Shown piece by piece: positions 24,601 through 33,121 of a stretch of 41,803 nucleotides of DNA. The notes beneath the pieces were generated by a model. It was not told where the DNA came from. It did not search any database and worked only from the letters and a program-made list of their open reading frames with translations. The position numbers were made by a program, and so were the translations under genes. The DNA is from Erythrobacteraceae bacterium. Its GTDB lineage: Bacteria > Pseudomonadota > Alphaproteobacteria > Sphingomonadales > Sphingomonadaceae. The first letter of the stretch is position 1. Every line of letters starts with the position of its first letter. The stretch covers positions 1-41,803 of the forward strand of contig JAHEAW010000006.1 in assembly GCA_024642545.1 (NCBI GenBank), read 5' to 3'.

Positions 24601-24889
24601 GCTGCACTGTCAGATCAGGCTTGCCCGGGTTGCCCACGACAATATGGCTGAGCACCTGGCGCTGAGTACCAATTTCGTCAATCGTATATTTTACAGGCAC
24701 GCCCAGCTTGGTCAATTCGCTGCTAAGCAGGATACGGGCAATATTAACGCGTTCAAGCCAGGTGATCGCAATCAGCACTAGCAGTATCAGCCCTGCGCCC
24801 GCCAACACCAGCCGAATCCGGCCCCATCGGCCACTTGCCGCCGCCGAGGATTGAATCTCCTCAGAAATTATATCATCAGTTTGCGGCAT
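21674..24889 (-). CDS. ydbH: YdbH-family AsmA-like intermembrane lipid-transport protein
   Basis: This is a very large protein of about 1071 residues. One N-terminal membrane anchor (about 25-46, IRLVLAGAGLILLVLIAITW) is followed by roughly 1000 residues of beta-rich sequence with no enzyme motif. That fits the repeating beta-groove (RBG) bridges of the AsmA/TamB/YhdP/YdbH group. The C-terminal DUF (YKDLSPMANFAFNTLRSLNYREM and INIHAPFYQLI-like segments) matches YdbH. E. coli YdbH has about 880 residues, so this one is longer. It probably carries phospholipids between the inner and outer membranes, with ynbE and ydbL downstream. The ATG at 24889 is preferred, with a GTG at 24898 possible. Confidence 0.88.
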   Translation of the reverse strand: MPQTDDIISEEIQSSAAASGRWGRIRLVLAGAGLILLVLIAITWLERVNIARILLSSELTKLGVPVKYTIDEIGTQRQVLSHIVVGNPGKPDLTVQRAEVAIRYRFGIPTLGQITLDQARLHGSFRSGKLSFGSLDPVIFAKTGAPPRLPRYDVVVNDGRALIESDFGPVGIKAEGKGMLDNGFKGIVAAIAPQIKVGGCSAEAVTLYGTVSSSLGEPNFSGPVRMRTLTCPQQKIAAKAAALQLDATSNANFTSATLDGRFESGTVRQADKGASGLTGSLRGDWRNKAFDVRYTLAARAFASAQADAAVLTLDGSLQARENFEQIDADAKVEGNGVRLGPAADLALVSASSLASGSFAGPLIDRVRSSLNRETKGSRLTGQVNFRKTAQGATLMIPQARLNGGSGRQLMSLSRVQISSMGAAPVRLSGNIAIGGAGLPKIVGRMESSTGGNLVFRLNMQRFAAGAGALAIPDLVISQGHGGALGFAGQLLASGPLPGGSADGLRIPISGNWSPASGLALWRSCVKIHFVHLAFANLSLDQHDLTLCPAKDRAILQSSGHGMQIAAGIPALDLNGTLAGTPIHLTSGAVGFAYPGLVKGQNLKVALGPPDSENKFAISNLDAKLGRDIGGTFSGADIRLSAVPLDLTDTSGSWEYRGGSFHIANAAFALKDRQPVPRFKPLLARDAALTLFDSKLTADAVLRERQSDRQIVKIDIHHNLNSSTGHADMLLDHLRFDNKLQPDQLSDLVLGVIANANGEINGKGRIDWDAGKITSSGEVASGGMDFAAAFGPVKGASGKVIFTDLLNLTTAPNQTLKIASINPGIEVDNGSVTFDIKDTNLLSVKGGHWPFLGGTLDLKPVSMTFGASETRSYVLKISGADAAQFVTQMQLGNLSATGKFDGTIPLVFDALGNGRVEDGVLASRSPGGNVSYVGGLTYKDLSPMANFAFNTLRSLNYREMRVVMNGSLTGELVTNVKFDGVTQGNGAKRNFITKQIAKLPVKFNVNIHAPFYQLITSLKSMYDPAFVRDPRELGLIPSDPPAIKAALQPLAKPSKPTFPEPPVQSAESEKLP

Positions 24890-24958
24890 CGGCCTCACAC
24901 TTGCGCGGAACTCGCTTCAAAGGCAATGCAACCTTTGTAATGCTGATATAAGAGGGAT

Positions 24959-24971
24959 GCTTGCCGCAAGC
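24959..24971 (+). promoter_or_regulatory. small hairpin over the radC start codon, with overlapping mini-ORF
   Basis: GCTTGC-C-GCAAGC covers the TTG initiation codon at 24961. In RNA it would fold as a 5-bp stem with a CCG loop. An ATG at 24957, out of frame with radC, opens a five-codon reading frame that ends at 24974, so it overlaps the radC start. Both features could lower initiation. The AGAGGG ribosome-binding site is at 24951-24956. Confidence 0.4.
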
Positions 24972-25686
24972 TGACGAAAAATCGCTGGAAAGTAGTGCGG
25001 CTGCCAATCCTGCCTCCCATAGTGCGGCTGGTCACCGGGCGCGGCTGCGAGCGCGGTTGCTTGGCGGCGGATCAGAGGCGCTCGCCGATTACGAAATTCT
25101 CGAATATCTGTTGTTCGCCGCAATCAAGCAGGGCGATACCAAGCCGGCCGCCAAGGCTCTGATCACCCGTTTTGGTTCACTGGCAGGCGTGCTCAGTGCC
25201 GACGCCAAGGCGCTTCAGGCGGTCAAGGGCATCGGTGAAACCAGCGCAGCAGCGATCAAGAGCGTGGCACTGGCGGCACGGCGCATGGCTCGTATTGAGG
25301 TGGAGCAAAAACCCGTGCTGGGCAGCTGGCAAGCACTACTGGATTATCTCACGATCGACATGGCGCATCTCACAGTTGAGCGCGTGCGGGTACTTTACCT
25401 CAACACGCAAAACCGGCTCGTTCTGGACCAGCATGTCGCCGATGGGTCGATTGACGAGGCTGCGATCCACCCGCGCGAAGTTATTCGCCAAGCGCTGGAT
25501 ATCGGCGCCAGCGCGCTGATCCTCGTTCACAATCACCCCAGTGGCAACCCTGAACCAAGTCGCGCCGACATCCAGATTACTGGCCGGATCGCCGAAGCTG
25601 GCCGCCTGCTTGGCATTGTCGTTCACGACCACATCATCATTGGCAGTCAGGGACATGTTTCGCTGAAAGCAAAAGGCTTGATTTGA
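24961..25686 (+). CDS. radC: RadC-family JAB/MPN domain protein
   Basis: The 241-residue protein has an N-terminal helix-hairpin-helix region (about 75-105, AVKGIGETSAAAIKS). A C-terminal metalloprotease-like JAB domain carries HNHPSGNPEPSRAD at 190-203, with the zinc ligands His190, His192 and Asp203. The family's cellular role is debated; the old link to recombinational repair is not secure. The start is an unusual TTG at 24961, supported by AGAGGG four bases before it and by the family N-terminal length. It diverges from ydbH across 71 bp. Confidence 0.9.
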   Translation: MPQADEKSLESSAAANPASHSAAGHRARLRARLLGGGSEALADYEILEYLLFAAIKQGDTKPAAKALITRFGSLAGVLSADAKALQAVKGIGETSAAAIKSVALAARRMARIEVEQKPVLGSWQALLDYLTIDMAHLTVERVRVLYLNTQNRLVLDQHVADGSIDEAAIHPREVIRQALDIGASALILVHNHPSGNPEPSRADIQITGRIAEAGRLLGIVVHDHIIIGSQGHVSLKAKGLI

Positions 25687-25784
25687 TGCAGGGCCTGAAT
25701 GCGCCAAGGGGTTGATCTGGCGGCACGCCCAGCCTAGCCGCCGACGAGCTTAGCCCAAGCAAACAGTTTTTTCCGGAGTCGAAC

Positions 25785-27095
25785 ATGGTCCCCCGCTACG
25801 CCCGCCCGCAAATGTCCGCTCTGTGGGAGCCGGAAGCGCGCTATCGCATCTGGTTCGAGATTGAAGCCCATGCGACCGAAAAGCTGGGCAATTTGGGCGT
25901 GGTTCCGCCTTCGGCAGCAAGGGCGCTATGGGACTGGTGGGCCACCGATCCGGTGATTGATGTAGCGGCAATTGATGCGATTGAGGCAGTGACCAAGCAT
26001 GACGTGATCGCTTTCCTTACCTGGGTCGCAGAACAAGTTGGCGATGAAGCGCGCTTTATGCATCAGGGCATGACCAGCAGCGATGTTCTCGACACAACGC
26101 TGGCAGTGCAGCTGGCGCGCGCAGCCGATATTCTGCTGGAAGATCTTGATTTGCTGCTGGACGCGATCAAACGCCGCGCGATTGAACATAAATATACGCC
26201 CACCATCGGGCGTAGCCACGGAATCCATGCTGAACCGGTGACTTTTGGCCTCAAACTGGCACAGGCCTATGCCGAATTTTCCCGCTGCCGCAAACGGTTG
26301 ATCGCCGCGCGCGAGGAAATCGCCACTTGCGCCATTTCTGGCGCAGTGGGGACCTTCGCCAATATCGACCCGCGCGTCGAGCAACACGTCGCCGAACGAC
26401 TGGGCTTGCAGGTCGAACCGATCAGTACGCAGGTGATCCCTCGTGACCGCCACGCAATGTATTTCGCCACGCTCGGCGTAATTGCCAGCTGTATTGAGAG
26501 GGTCGCGGTCGAAATCCGTCACCTGCAACGCACCGAAGTACTCGAGGCAGAGGAATATTTCTCTCCCGGTCAGAAAGGTTCCAGCGCGATGCCGCATAAG
26601 CGCAACCCGATCCTGACCGAAAATCTGACCGGTCAAGCGCGCATGATCCGCGGCTATACGATACCTGCGATGGAAAATGTCGCGCTGTGGCATGAACGCG
26701 ATATCTCGCATTCCTCGGTCGAACGGTTCATTGGCCCGGATGCAACAATTACGCTGGATTTTGCGCTTGGCCGCCTGACCGGCGTGATCGACAAGCTACT
26801 GGTTTACCCCGCGCGGATGCAGAAGAATCTCGACCGGATGGGCGGGCTTGTCCATTCTCAGCGCGTGCTGCTGGCACTCACGCAAGCGGGCGTGAGCCGC
26901 GAGGATGCTTACCGGCTGGTCCAGCGCAACGCGATGCAAGTGTGGGAATCGGACGGCGAAAAATCGCTACTTGACCTGCTTGAAGCTGATAGCGAAGTAA
27001 TTGCGGCGCTTTCAGCCGAGGACATCAAGGCCAAGTTTGATCTGGCGTACCACTACAAGGAAGTCGACCGCATTTTTGAACGGGTATTTGATTGA
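25785..27095 (+). CDS. purB: adenylosuccinate lyase
   Basis: PurB acts twice in purine synthesis, releasing fumarate from SAICAR and from adenylosuccinate. The 436 residues belong to the fumarase/aspartase superfamily. The motifs are TSSD (97-100), RSHG at 143-146 with the likely catalytic His145, and the flexible signature loop GSSAMPHKRNP at about 265-275 with the catalytic serine. Length is normal. The N-terminus MVPRYARPQMSALW matches the family. It stands alone, 98 bp after radC. Confidence 0.96.
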   Translation: MVPRYARPQMSALWEPEARYRIWFEIEAHATEKLGNLGVVPPSAARALWDWWATDPVIDVAAIDAIEAVTKHDVIAFLTWVAEQVGDEARFMHQGMTSSDVLDTTLAVQLARAADILLEDLDLLLDAIKRRAIEHKYTPTIGRSHGIHAEPVTFGLKLAQAYAEFSRCRKRLIAAREEIATCAISGAVGTFANIDPRVEQHVAERLGLQVEPISTQVIPRDRHAMYFATLGVIASCIERVAVEIRHLQRTEVLEAEEYFSPGQKGSSAMPHKRNPILTENLTGQARMIRGYTIPAMENVALWHERDISHSSVERFIGPDATITLDFALGRLTGVIDKLLVYPARMQKNLDRMGGLVHSQRVLLALTQAGVSREDAYRLVQRNAMQVWESDGEKSLLDLLEADSEVIAALSAEDIKAKFDLAYHYKEVDRIFERVFD

Positions 27096-27176
27096 CCTGG
27101 CTGCGCAGCGCCGCCTGCCCTTCACTTCCGTATTGAACCAGACTAGCATTCTAGCGGACAGACAAAGAGGAACGCC

Positions 27177-27485
27177 ATGCAAGTTTTGAGAACCGTCGGT
27201 TGGGTGGTCCTGACAACGATACTCGTTGGGTTCGTATTCATGAACTGGGGTGAACCGGTCGCAATTCGTTTCTGGCCGCTGGGCGGCAATGACGCGCTAT
27301 TGTTCGAATGGCCGATTGGATTTGTCGCGCTCTTCTTTGCGCTGATCGGTTTCCTGCCTATGTGGCTGCTTTATCGCGGTACCAAATGGCGGCTGAAACG
27401 GCGCATAAAACAACTCGAGGCAGCTGCGCGTATGCCGCAGGTCGCCCTGCCCGCAGAGACCGCTTCGCCTGTCGATCCTGTATGA
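27177..27485 (+). CDS. LapA-domain (DUF1049) inner-membrane protein
   Basis: The 102-residue protein has two membrane helices (about 8-25 and 46-68) joined by the motif FMNWGEPVAIRFWPLGG. A basic, coiled-coil-like tail (KWRLKRRIKQLEAAARM) follows. This is the LapA/DUF1049 layout. LapA in E. coli takes part in control of lipopolysaccharide synthesis, but the equivalence here is not shown. It overlaps pyrF by 4 bp and heads the pyrF-trp-acc operon. Confidence 0.82.
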   Translation: MQVLRTVGWVVLTTILVGFVFMNWGEPVAIRFWPLGGNDALLFEWPIGFVALFFALIGFLPMWLLYRGTKWRLKRRIKQLEAAARMPQVALPAETASPVDPV

Positions 27486-28156
27486 CCAACCCGATCTTTC
27501 TGGCGCTCGATTTACCCAAGCTTGAGGCTGCAAAAACCCTCGCCGCCAAGGTTAAGGCGCATATTGGCGGGATTAAACTGGGGATGGAGTTTTTCTACAC
27601 TCATGGCCATCATGGGGTGCATGAAATCGCACAGGTGGGCCTGCCCATATTCCTCGATCTGAAATTGCACGACATCCCCAATACGGTCGCAGCAGCCATG
27701 CAGGCGATCCATGTGTCCGAGCCTGCGATTGTGACAGTCCACGCCAGCGGTGGGCGGGCCATGATGGAAGATGCCAAGGCCGCGGCCGCTCAGGGGACCA
27801 AGGTTGTCGCGGTTACCATGCTCACCAGCCTGGATGAAAGGGACCTGGAACGCACGGGCGTGTCAGGTTCTGCGCACGATCAGGTTATGCGCCTTGCTGA
27901 TCTGGCGCAAGCAGCCGGGCTCGACGGGATTGTCTGTTCGGGGCAGGAGGTGGGCGCGGTTCATAAGCGCTGGAAGGATGGTTTCTTCGTCGTCCCTGGC
28001 CTGCGGCCCGCAGGGTCCACTATTGGCGACCAGAAGCGTGTTGTTACTCCGCGCAAGGCGCGTGACGATGGTGCCAGCGTGCTGGTCATCGGCCGCCCGA
28101 TCAGCCGCGCGGAAGACCCGGTGCTGGCGGCGCGGGAAATCGAAGCAACCTTGTAG
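27482..28156 (+). CDS. pyrF: orotidine 5'-phosphate decarboxylase
   Basis: PyrF makes UMP, the last step of de novo pyrimidine synthesis. The 224-residue TIM barrel has FLALDLP near the N-terminus. The catalytic DxKxxD array is in FLDLKLHDIPNTV (Asp59, Lys61, Asp64). The phosphate-binding C-terminal region holds VPGLRPAG and VIGRPISRAEDP. The ATG at 27482 gives a normal-length protein with an ATGA overlap to the LapA gene; the upstream frame extension is not needed. Confidence 0.95.
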   Translation: MTNPIFLALDLPKLEAAKTLAAKVKAHIGGIKLGMEFFYTHGHHGVHEIAQVGLPIFLDLKLHDIPNTVAAAMQAIHVSEPAIVTVHASGGRAMMEDAKAAAAQGTKVVAVTMLTSLDERDLERTGVSGSAHDQVMRLADLAQAAGLDGIVCSGQEVGAVHKRWKDGFFVVPGLRPAGSTIGDQKRVVTPRKARDDGASVLVIGRPISRAEDPVLAAREIEATL

Positions 28157-28163
28157 CCAGGCA

Positions 28164-28802
28164 ATGCACAGCAAAATCAAGATTTGCGGGATCAGCACGC
28201 CCGGCGCGCTCGACGCTGCGGCCAGTGGCGGCGCGGATTACGTGGGGCTTAATTTCTATGCGCCTTCTCCGCGCTATGTGTCACCAGCCGAAGCAGCAGT
28301 CCTGTCACAAGCAGCGGCCGGGCGAATCGTCACCGTTGGTGTGTTTGTTGACCCTGATGATACGCTCTTGAAGTCGGTACTCTCAGCAGCGAAGATTGAC
28401 ATGGTTCAGCTGCATGGATCAGAAACGGCTGAGCGCGCTGCGAAAATCCGTACACAATTTGGCTTGCCAGTGTGGAAAGTGCTGTCGATCGCGTCGAGTG
28501 AAGATATTGACCGCGCGCAAGTTTATGCAGGCGCGGCAGACTTCCTGCTGTTTGACGCCAAGACGCCGAAAGGCACGCTGCCCGGCGGCATGGGTCTGGC
28601 CTTTGATTGGGGACTGCTCAAGCGATATACAGGTGCGCTGCCATGGGGCCTTGCCGGAGGGTTGATGGCAAGCAATGTAGCTGCCGCAATCCGCGTAACG
28701 GGCGCCCCACTGGTCGATACTTCGTCCGGCGTGGAAAGCGCCCCGGGCATCAAGGACGTGGACAAAATCGCGGCCTTCTGCAAAGCGGCGCTGCAGATAT
28801 GA
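28164..28802 (+). CDS. trpF: phosphoribosylanthranilate isomerase
   Basis: TrpF carries out the Amadori rearrangement of PRA to CdRP in tryptophan synthesis. The 212 residues start [10 protein letters not shown], placing the catalytic base Cys8. MVQLHGSE (80-87) and the catalytic Asp131 in [10 protein letters not shown] follow. [11 protein letters not shown] and [14 protein letters not shown] form the phosphate-binding loops. It overlaps trpB by 4 bp (ATGA). Confidence 0.95.
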   Translation: MHSKIKICGISTPGALDAAASGGADYVGLNFYAPSPRYVSPAEAAVLSQAAAGRIVTVGVFVDPDDTLLKSVLSAAKIDMVQLHGSETAERAAKIRTQFGLPVWKVLSIASSEDIDRAQVYAGAADFLLFDAKTPKGTLPGGMGLAFDWGLLKRYTGALPWGLAGGLMASNVAAAIRVTGAPLVDTSSGVESAPGIKDVDKIAAFCKAALQI

Positions 28803-30013
28803 CCAAGCAACCCAACTCTTTCCGCAATCAACCCGATGATCGGGGTCATTTTGGCGATTACGGCGGGCGCTATGTCGCCGAAACGCTGATGCCGCTGGTG
28901 CTGGACCTCGAGCGTGAATATCGCGCGGCGCAGGCCGATCCGGCGTTTCAGGCGCAGTTCGACGATCTGCTGGAACATTACGTCGGACGCCCCAGCCCAC
29001 TCTATTTCGCAGAGCGTCTCACCGAAGCAGTCGGCGGCGCGCAAATCTGGTTCAAACGCGACGAATTGAACCACACCGGCGCGCATAAGATCAACAATTG
29101 CATTGGGCAAATCCTGCTCGCCATGCGCATGGGCAAGACGCGGATTATCGCGGAAACCGGTGCGGGCCAGCACGGTGTTGCCACCGCCACCGTCTGCGCA
29201 CGCTTCGGCTTGCCCTGCTTGATCTACATGGGCGCGACCGATGTGGCTCGGCAGCAGCCCAATGTGTTCCGCATGAAGCTGCTCGGCGCGGAAGTGGTGC
29301 CCGTCACCAGCGGCGCGGCGACGCTGAAGGATGCGATGAACGAAGGGCTGCGCGACTGGGTCGCCAATGTTCATGACACCTTCTACATCATCGGCACCGC
29401 GGCGGGCCCGCATCCCTACCCAGAACTGGTCCGCGATTTCCAGAGCGTGATCGGCAAGGAAGCGCGCGCGCAGATGCTCGCCCGCACCGGCCGCCTGCCC
29501 GATCTGCTGGTGGCGGCAATTGGCGGCGGCTCCAATGCGCTGGGGCTGTTCCACCCCTTCCTCGACGATCCCGACGTAAAGATGCTGGGCGTCGAGGCGG
29601 CAGGATACGGTCTCGACGGCGACCAGCATGCGGCCAGCCTGCTCGGCGGGTTCCCCGGCGTGCTCCACGGCAACAAGACCTATTTGCTGCAGGACGAGGA
29701 CGGCCAGATCACCGAAGGCCATTCGATCAGCGCCGGGCTGGACTATCCCGGCATCGGCCCCGAACACGCCTGGCTCAAGGACATGGGCCGGGTCGAATAC
29801 ACCGCCGTGACGGACGACGAGGCGCTGGACGCGTTCCAGCTGCTGTGCCGCACCGAAGGCATTATCCCGGCGCTGGAACCCGCCCATGCGATTGCGGCGG
29901 TTACTAAGATCGCCAAGACGATGCCCGACGATGCGATCATCCTCGCCAATCTATGCGGGCGCGGCGACAAGGACATTTTCACTGTGGCTGAGAAGTTGGG
30001 AGTGGAGATGTGA
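28799..30013 (+). CDS. trpB: tryptophan synthase beta subunit
   Basis: TrpB joins indole and serine using pyridoxal phosphate. The 404 residues have [15 protein letters not shown] near the N-terminus. The PLP lysine is Lys97 in HTGAHKINN, and [22 protein letters not shown] and [11 protein letters not shown] follow. Its second half is richer in GC (65-75% in lines counted) than trpF (52-65%), and its stop overlaps the GTG of the next small gene by 4 bp. It forms the alpha2-beta2 complex with TrpA, encoded 183 bp further on. Confidence 0.97.
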   Translation: MTKQPNSFRNQPDDRGHFGDYGGRYVAETLMPLVLDLEREYRAAQADPAFQAQFDDLLEHYVGRPSPLYFAERLTEAVGGAQIWFKRDELNHTGAHKINNCIGQILLAMRMGKTRIIAETGAGQHGVATATVCARFGLPCLIYMGATDVARQQPNVFRMKLLGAEVVPVTSGAATLKDAMNEGLRDWVANVHDTFYIIGTAAGPHPYPELVRDFQSVIGKEARAQMLARTGRLPDLLVAAIGGGSNALGLFHPFLDDPDVKMLGVEAAGYGLDGDQHAASLLGGFPGVLHGNKTYLLQDEDGQITEGHSISAGLDYPGIGPEHAWLKDMGRVEYTAVTDDEALDAFQLLCRTEGIIPALEPAHAIAAVTKIAKTMPDDAIILANLCGRGDKDIFTVAEKLGVEM

Positions 30014-30195
30014 GCGAGCGGGGCGTTGCTTGGATTAATATCGCGCTCGGCGCGATTACAGTGATATTTCTCGCAACCACCGGAGGTTGGCGCGATAGCA
30101 AGTCGTTGGCAGCGACCTGCTTCGTCTTTCTCGCCGCTTCGACGATTCTTGGCATCGTCGTGGACCGATTTAGGGTGGACAAGAATGACGGATAA
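30010..30195 (+). CDS. 61-residue two-helix membrane protein between trpB and trpA
   Basis: I do not recognise this protein. It starts with GTG at 30010, overlapping the trpB stop (GTGA), and its TAA abuts the trpA ATG with no gap. Two hydrophobic segments (about 7-25 and 34-51) are joined by the short loop GGWRDSKS. The charged tail is [10 protein letters not shown]. At about 55-58% GC in the lines counted it is poorer in GC than trpB and trpA on either side. Tight coupling on both sides supports a translated gene. It could be a membrane tether or an unrelated insert; nothing in the sequence shows a role in tryptophan synthesis. Confidence 0.65.
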   Translation: MSERGVAWINIALGAITVIFLATTGGWRDSKSLAATCFVFLAASTILGIVVDRFRVDKNDG

Positions 30196-30975
30196 ATGAC
30201 CCGCCTCTCCACCGCCTTCTCCGCCCCCGCCCTCGTCTGCTTCATCACTGCCGGTGATGGCGACACGGCGGTCAATCTCGACGCGTTGGTCGCGGGCGGC
30301 GCCGATGTGATCGAGTTGGGGATGCCCTTCACCGATCCGATGGCCGATGGTCCGGCAATTCAGGAGGCCAATCTCCGCTCGCTCGGCGCGGGGACGACGA
30401 CAGCGGATGTCTTCTCCATCGCCGCCGCGTTCCGTCAGCGGCACCCGGACGTGCCGCTGGTGCTGATGGGCTATGCCAACCCGATGGTGCGGCGCGGGCC
30501 GGAGTGGTTCGCGGACCAATGCGCCAAGGCGGGCGTCGACGGCGTCATCTGCGTCGATATTCCGCCCGAGGAGGACGACGCGCTCGGCCCGCAGCTGCGC
30601 GCTGCCGGGATCGCGCCGATCCGGCTCGCCACGCCCACGACCGATGCAAAGCGCCTGCCACACGTGCTCGAGGGGTCGGGCGGGTTTCTCTATTATGTCT
30701 CGGTCGCCGGGATCACCGGCAAGCAGCAGGCCGCGCAGGCCAGCATCGCCGAGGCGGTCGCGCGGCTCAAAGCCGCCACCGACCTGCCCGTCGCGGTCGG
30801 CTTTGGCGTGCGCACGCCCGAGCAGGCCGCCGCCATCGCCCAAGTGGCGGACGGGGTCGTGGTCGGCTCGGCGCTGGTGGAACTGGTCGGCAAACATGGC
30901 GCGGATGCTCCGCTTGCGCTAAAGGAACTCACCTCAGCTCTCGCTGCTGCCGTCCACTCAGCGCGCCAAGGATAG
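30196..30975 (+). CDS. trpA: tryptophan synthase alpha subunit
   Basis: TrpA cleaves indole-3-glycerol phosphate to indole, which is channelled to TrpB. The 259-residue TIM barrel has ELGMPFTDPMADGPAIQ at about 40-56, giving catalytic Glu40 and Asp51. LMGYANPMV, GFLYYVSVAGITG and VGFGVRTPEQA follow in the family order. Several lines counted are 72-78% GC, well above the window. The start is an ATG at 30196 directly after the small membrane gene's stop. accD follows after 3 bp. Confidence 0.96.
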   Translation: MTRLSTAFSAPALVCFITAGDGDTAVNLDALVAGGADVIELGMPFTDPMADGPAIQEANLRSLGAGTTTADVFSIAAAFRQRHPDVPLVLMGYANPMVRRGPEWFADQCAKAGVDGVICVDIPPEEDDALGPQLRAAGIAPIRLATPTTDAKRLPHVLEGSGGFLYYVSVAGITGKQQAAQASIAEAVARLKAATDLPVAVGFGVRTPEQAAAIAQVADGVVVGSALVELVGKHGADAPLALKELTSALAAAVHSARQG

Positions 30976-30978
30976 AAC

Positions 30979-31827
30979 ATGAACTGGATTTCTCGCGTCC
31001 GCAATTCGCTGCCCTTCCTGCCCAAGCGGGAAACGCCGGGCGATTTATGGGTCAAATGTCCGCGCTGCCAGGAAATGCTGTTCGCACAGGAATATGAAGA
31101 AAATCTGCGTGTCTGCCCGCGGTGTGAACATCATGGGCGGCTCTCGGCCGACCAACGGCTGGCGCAATTGCTCGATGAAGGCTTTGACCTGCTCAAACAG
31201 CCCGATGTGAGGGAAGACCCACTCAAATTCCGCGATTCGAAGAAATATACCGACCGCCTGAAGGCCGCCCGCGCAGCCAATCCGCACAAGGATGCCTTTA
31301 GCGTCGGATCGGGCGAGATTGACGGGCAGCCTGCCGTGGTTGGGGTGCAGGATTTCCACTTCATGGGCGGCAGCATGGGTATGGCAGTTGGCACCGCCTT
31401 CTGCGCCGGTGCTGAACGCGCGCTCAAGCGTAAATGCGCTTATATCGTGGTCACCGCGGCAGGCGGCGCGCGGATGCAGGAAGGCATTCTCAGCCTGATG
31501 CAGATGCCCAAGGCAACCGTGATGACGCGGCGGCTGAAGGAAGCTGGCCTGCCCTATATCGTGGTGCTGACTGATCCGACCACGGGCGGCGTGACCGCCA
31601 GCTATGCCATGCTCGGCGATATTCAGCTGGCAGAACCCGATGCGTTGATTGGTTTTGCCGGACAGAGGGTGATTCAGGATACGATCCGCGAAAGCCTGCC
31701 CGAAGGGTTCCAGCGCGCTGAATATCTGCACAAGCACGGGATGGTTGACCGGGTGGTTCACCGCAAGGATTTGCGGCGGGAGCTGGCGACGCTGCTGGAT
31801 TATTTGCAGGGCGCCAAGGCGGCCTGA
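30979..31827 (+). CDS. accD: acetyl-CoA carboxylase carboxyltransferase subunit beta
   Basis: AccD transfers CO2 from biotin to acetyl-CoA with AccA, the first step of fatty-acid synthesis. The 282 residues carry an N-terminal zinc ribbon (Cys27, Cys30, Cys46, Cys49 in CPRC and CPRC). The crotonase-like domain with [19 protein letters not shown] and [20 protein letters not shown] follows. GC returns to about 60%. The order trpA-accD-folC is common in alphaproteobacteria. It starts 3 bp after trpA. Confidence 0.96.
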   Translation: MNWISRVRNSLPFLPKRETPGDLWVKCPRCQEMLFAQEYEENLRVCPRCEHHGRLSADQRLAQLLDEGFDLLKQPDVREDPLKFRDSKKYTDRLKAARAANPHKDAFSVGSGEIDGQPAVVGVQDFHFMGGSMGMAVGTAFCAGAERALKRKCAYIVVTAAGGARMQEGILSLMQMPKATVMTRRLKEAGLPYIVVLTDPTTGGVTASYAMLGDIQLAEPDALIGFAGQRVIQDTIRESLPEGFQRAEYLHKHGMVDRVVHRKDLRRELATLLDYLQGAKAA

Positions 31828-31837
31828 TCTAAGCTAT

Positions 31838-33121
31838 ATGGACTTTGCCAAGTCTGACAGCCCTGCAGTTCAGCAGCAACTTGACCGGCTGGCCCAGCTA
31901 TCTCTGCCACAAGGTCGGTTGGGGCTGGAAACCGCCACGCTCCTTCTGGCGCGCTTGGGCAACCCGCAAGACCATTTGCCACCCGTTTTCCATGTCGCAG
32001 GCACCAATGGTAAAGGCTCAACCTGCGCTTTTCTGCGTGCTATCCTCGAAGCAGATGGCAAAATCGTTCACGTTGCTACCAGCCCGCATCTGGTGCGCTA
32101 TAATGAACGAATTCGCATTGCGGGCAAGCTCATCGGGGATGATCGATTAGCGGCGCTACTGGCCGAAGTACTCGATCAGGTGGGAGATCTGGCGCCCAGC
32201 TTCTTCGAAGTAACCATCGCAGCGACCTTCCTCGCCTTCGCGCGCACGCCCGCAGATGCCTGTGTGATCGAGGTTGGACTGGGCGGCCGCTTTGATGCGA
32301 CCAACGTATTGAAGCGCCCTGCCGCCTGTGGGATCGCCGCGCTGGGGATCGATCACGAGCGCTTCTTGCTGGCTCCGGAAGAAGGTGTGCCCGAAATCCC
32401 GATTGCCCGGATTGCGTTTGAAAAGGCTGGGATTGCCAAGCCGGGTTGCCCGCTGGTGACCTTCACATATCCGCCCGAAGCCGGGCTGGAAATCGAACGG
32501 GTGGCGCAAGCGGCAGGGGCGCTGCTGACTATGCGCGGACAGTGTTGGTGGGCAAGTGCGGATGACGCCTTGCAATACCGCGACAAGTTGGGTGCGCTGA
32601 CCCTGCCCTTGCCATCAATGCCGGGTCTGCATCAGACAGACAATGCAGCGCTAGCGGTAGCGATGCTGCGCCATCAGAACAGCGTGACAATTACAGAACG
32701 GGCCATGGCTCAAGGCATTCACATCGCTCATTGGCCCGCCCGGCTGCAAAAATTGTCGCGCGGGCCGCTGGTCGAGGCGCGCGAAGTATGGCTCGACGGC
32801 GGTCATAATCCGGATGCTGGCGCCGCGCTGGCACGGCATTTTGCCGGATCAAGCCTGCATCTGATTATCGGCATGTTGGCAAACAAGGACCCGTTTGCGA
32901 TCATCAATCCGCTCGCACAGGAAATCGCATCGCTGACTGCAGTGCCGGTGCCGGGACAGGACTACCATCCCGCCAGTGCCTTCGGAGCCGGAACACCCGC
33001 TGCGGACGATGTGCTCTCCGCCCTCGCCGCTTTGCCACAGGACGGGCTGCCGGTACTGATCGCAGGCTCGCTCTATCTCGCGGGCACGGTGTTGAGGCTC
33101 AATCAGGAGTTGCCAGATTAA
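31838..33121 (+). CDS. folC: folylpolyglutamate synthase / dihydrofolate synthase
   Basis: FolC adds glutamate to dihydropteroate and lengthens the folate polyglutamate tail. The 427-residue Mur-ligase-type protein has the ATP loop VAGTNGKGST at 53-62. TSPHLVRYNERI, EVGLGGRFDATNV and DGGHNPDAG follow. It begins 10 bp after accD. ATG 31838 was chosen because it starts the protein at the family position. Its stop overlaps the opposite-strand permease by 4 bp, ending the plus-strand operon. Confidence 0.94.
   Translation: MDFAKSDSPAVQQQLDRLAQLSLPQGRLGLETATLLLARLGNPQDHLPPVFHVAGTNGKGSTCAFLRAILEADGKIVHVATSPHLVRYNERIRIAGKLIGDDRLAALLAEVLDQVGDLAPSFFEVTIAATFLAFARTPADACVIEVGLGGRFDATNVLKRPAACGIAALGIDHERFLLAPEEGVPEIPIARIAFEKAGIAKPGCPLVTFTYPPEAGLEIERVAQAAGALLTMRGQCWWASADDALQYRDKLGALTLPLPSMPGLHQTDNAALAVAMLRHQNSVTITERAMAQGIHIAHWPARLQKLSRGPLVEAREVWLDGGHNPDAGAALARHFAGSSLHLIIGMLANKDPFAIINPLAQEIASLTAVPVPGQDYHPASAFGAGTPAADDVLSALAALPQDGLPVLIAGSLYLAGTVLRLNQELPD

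Noticed and set aside
28523-29887. 454-codon open frame antisense to trpB
   Set aside because: It mirrors the high-GC codon pattern of trpB, where third-position GC removes stops from the other strand; no motif supports it.
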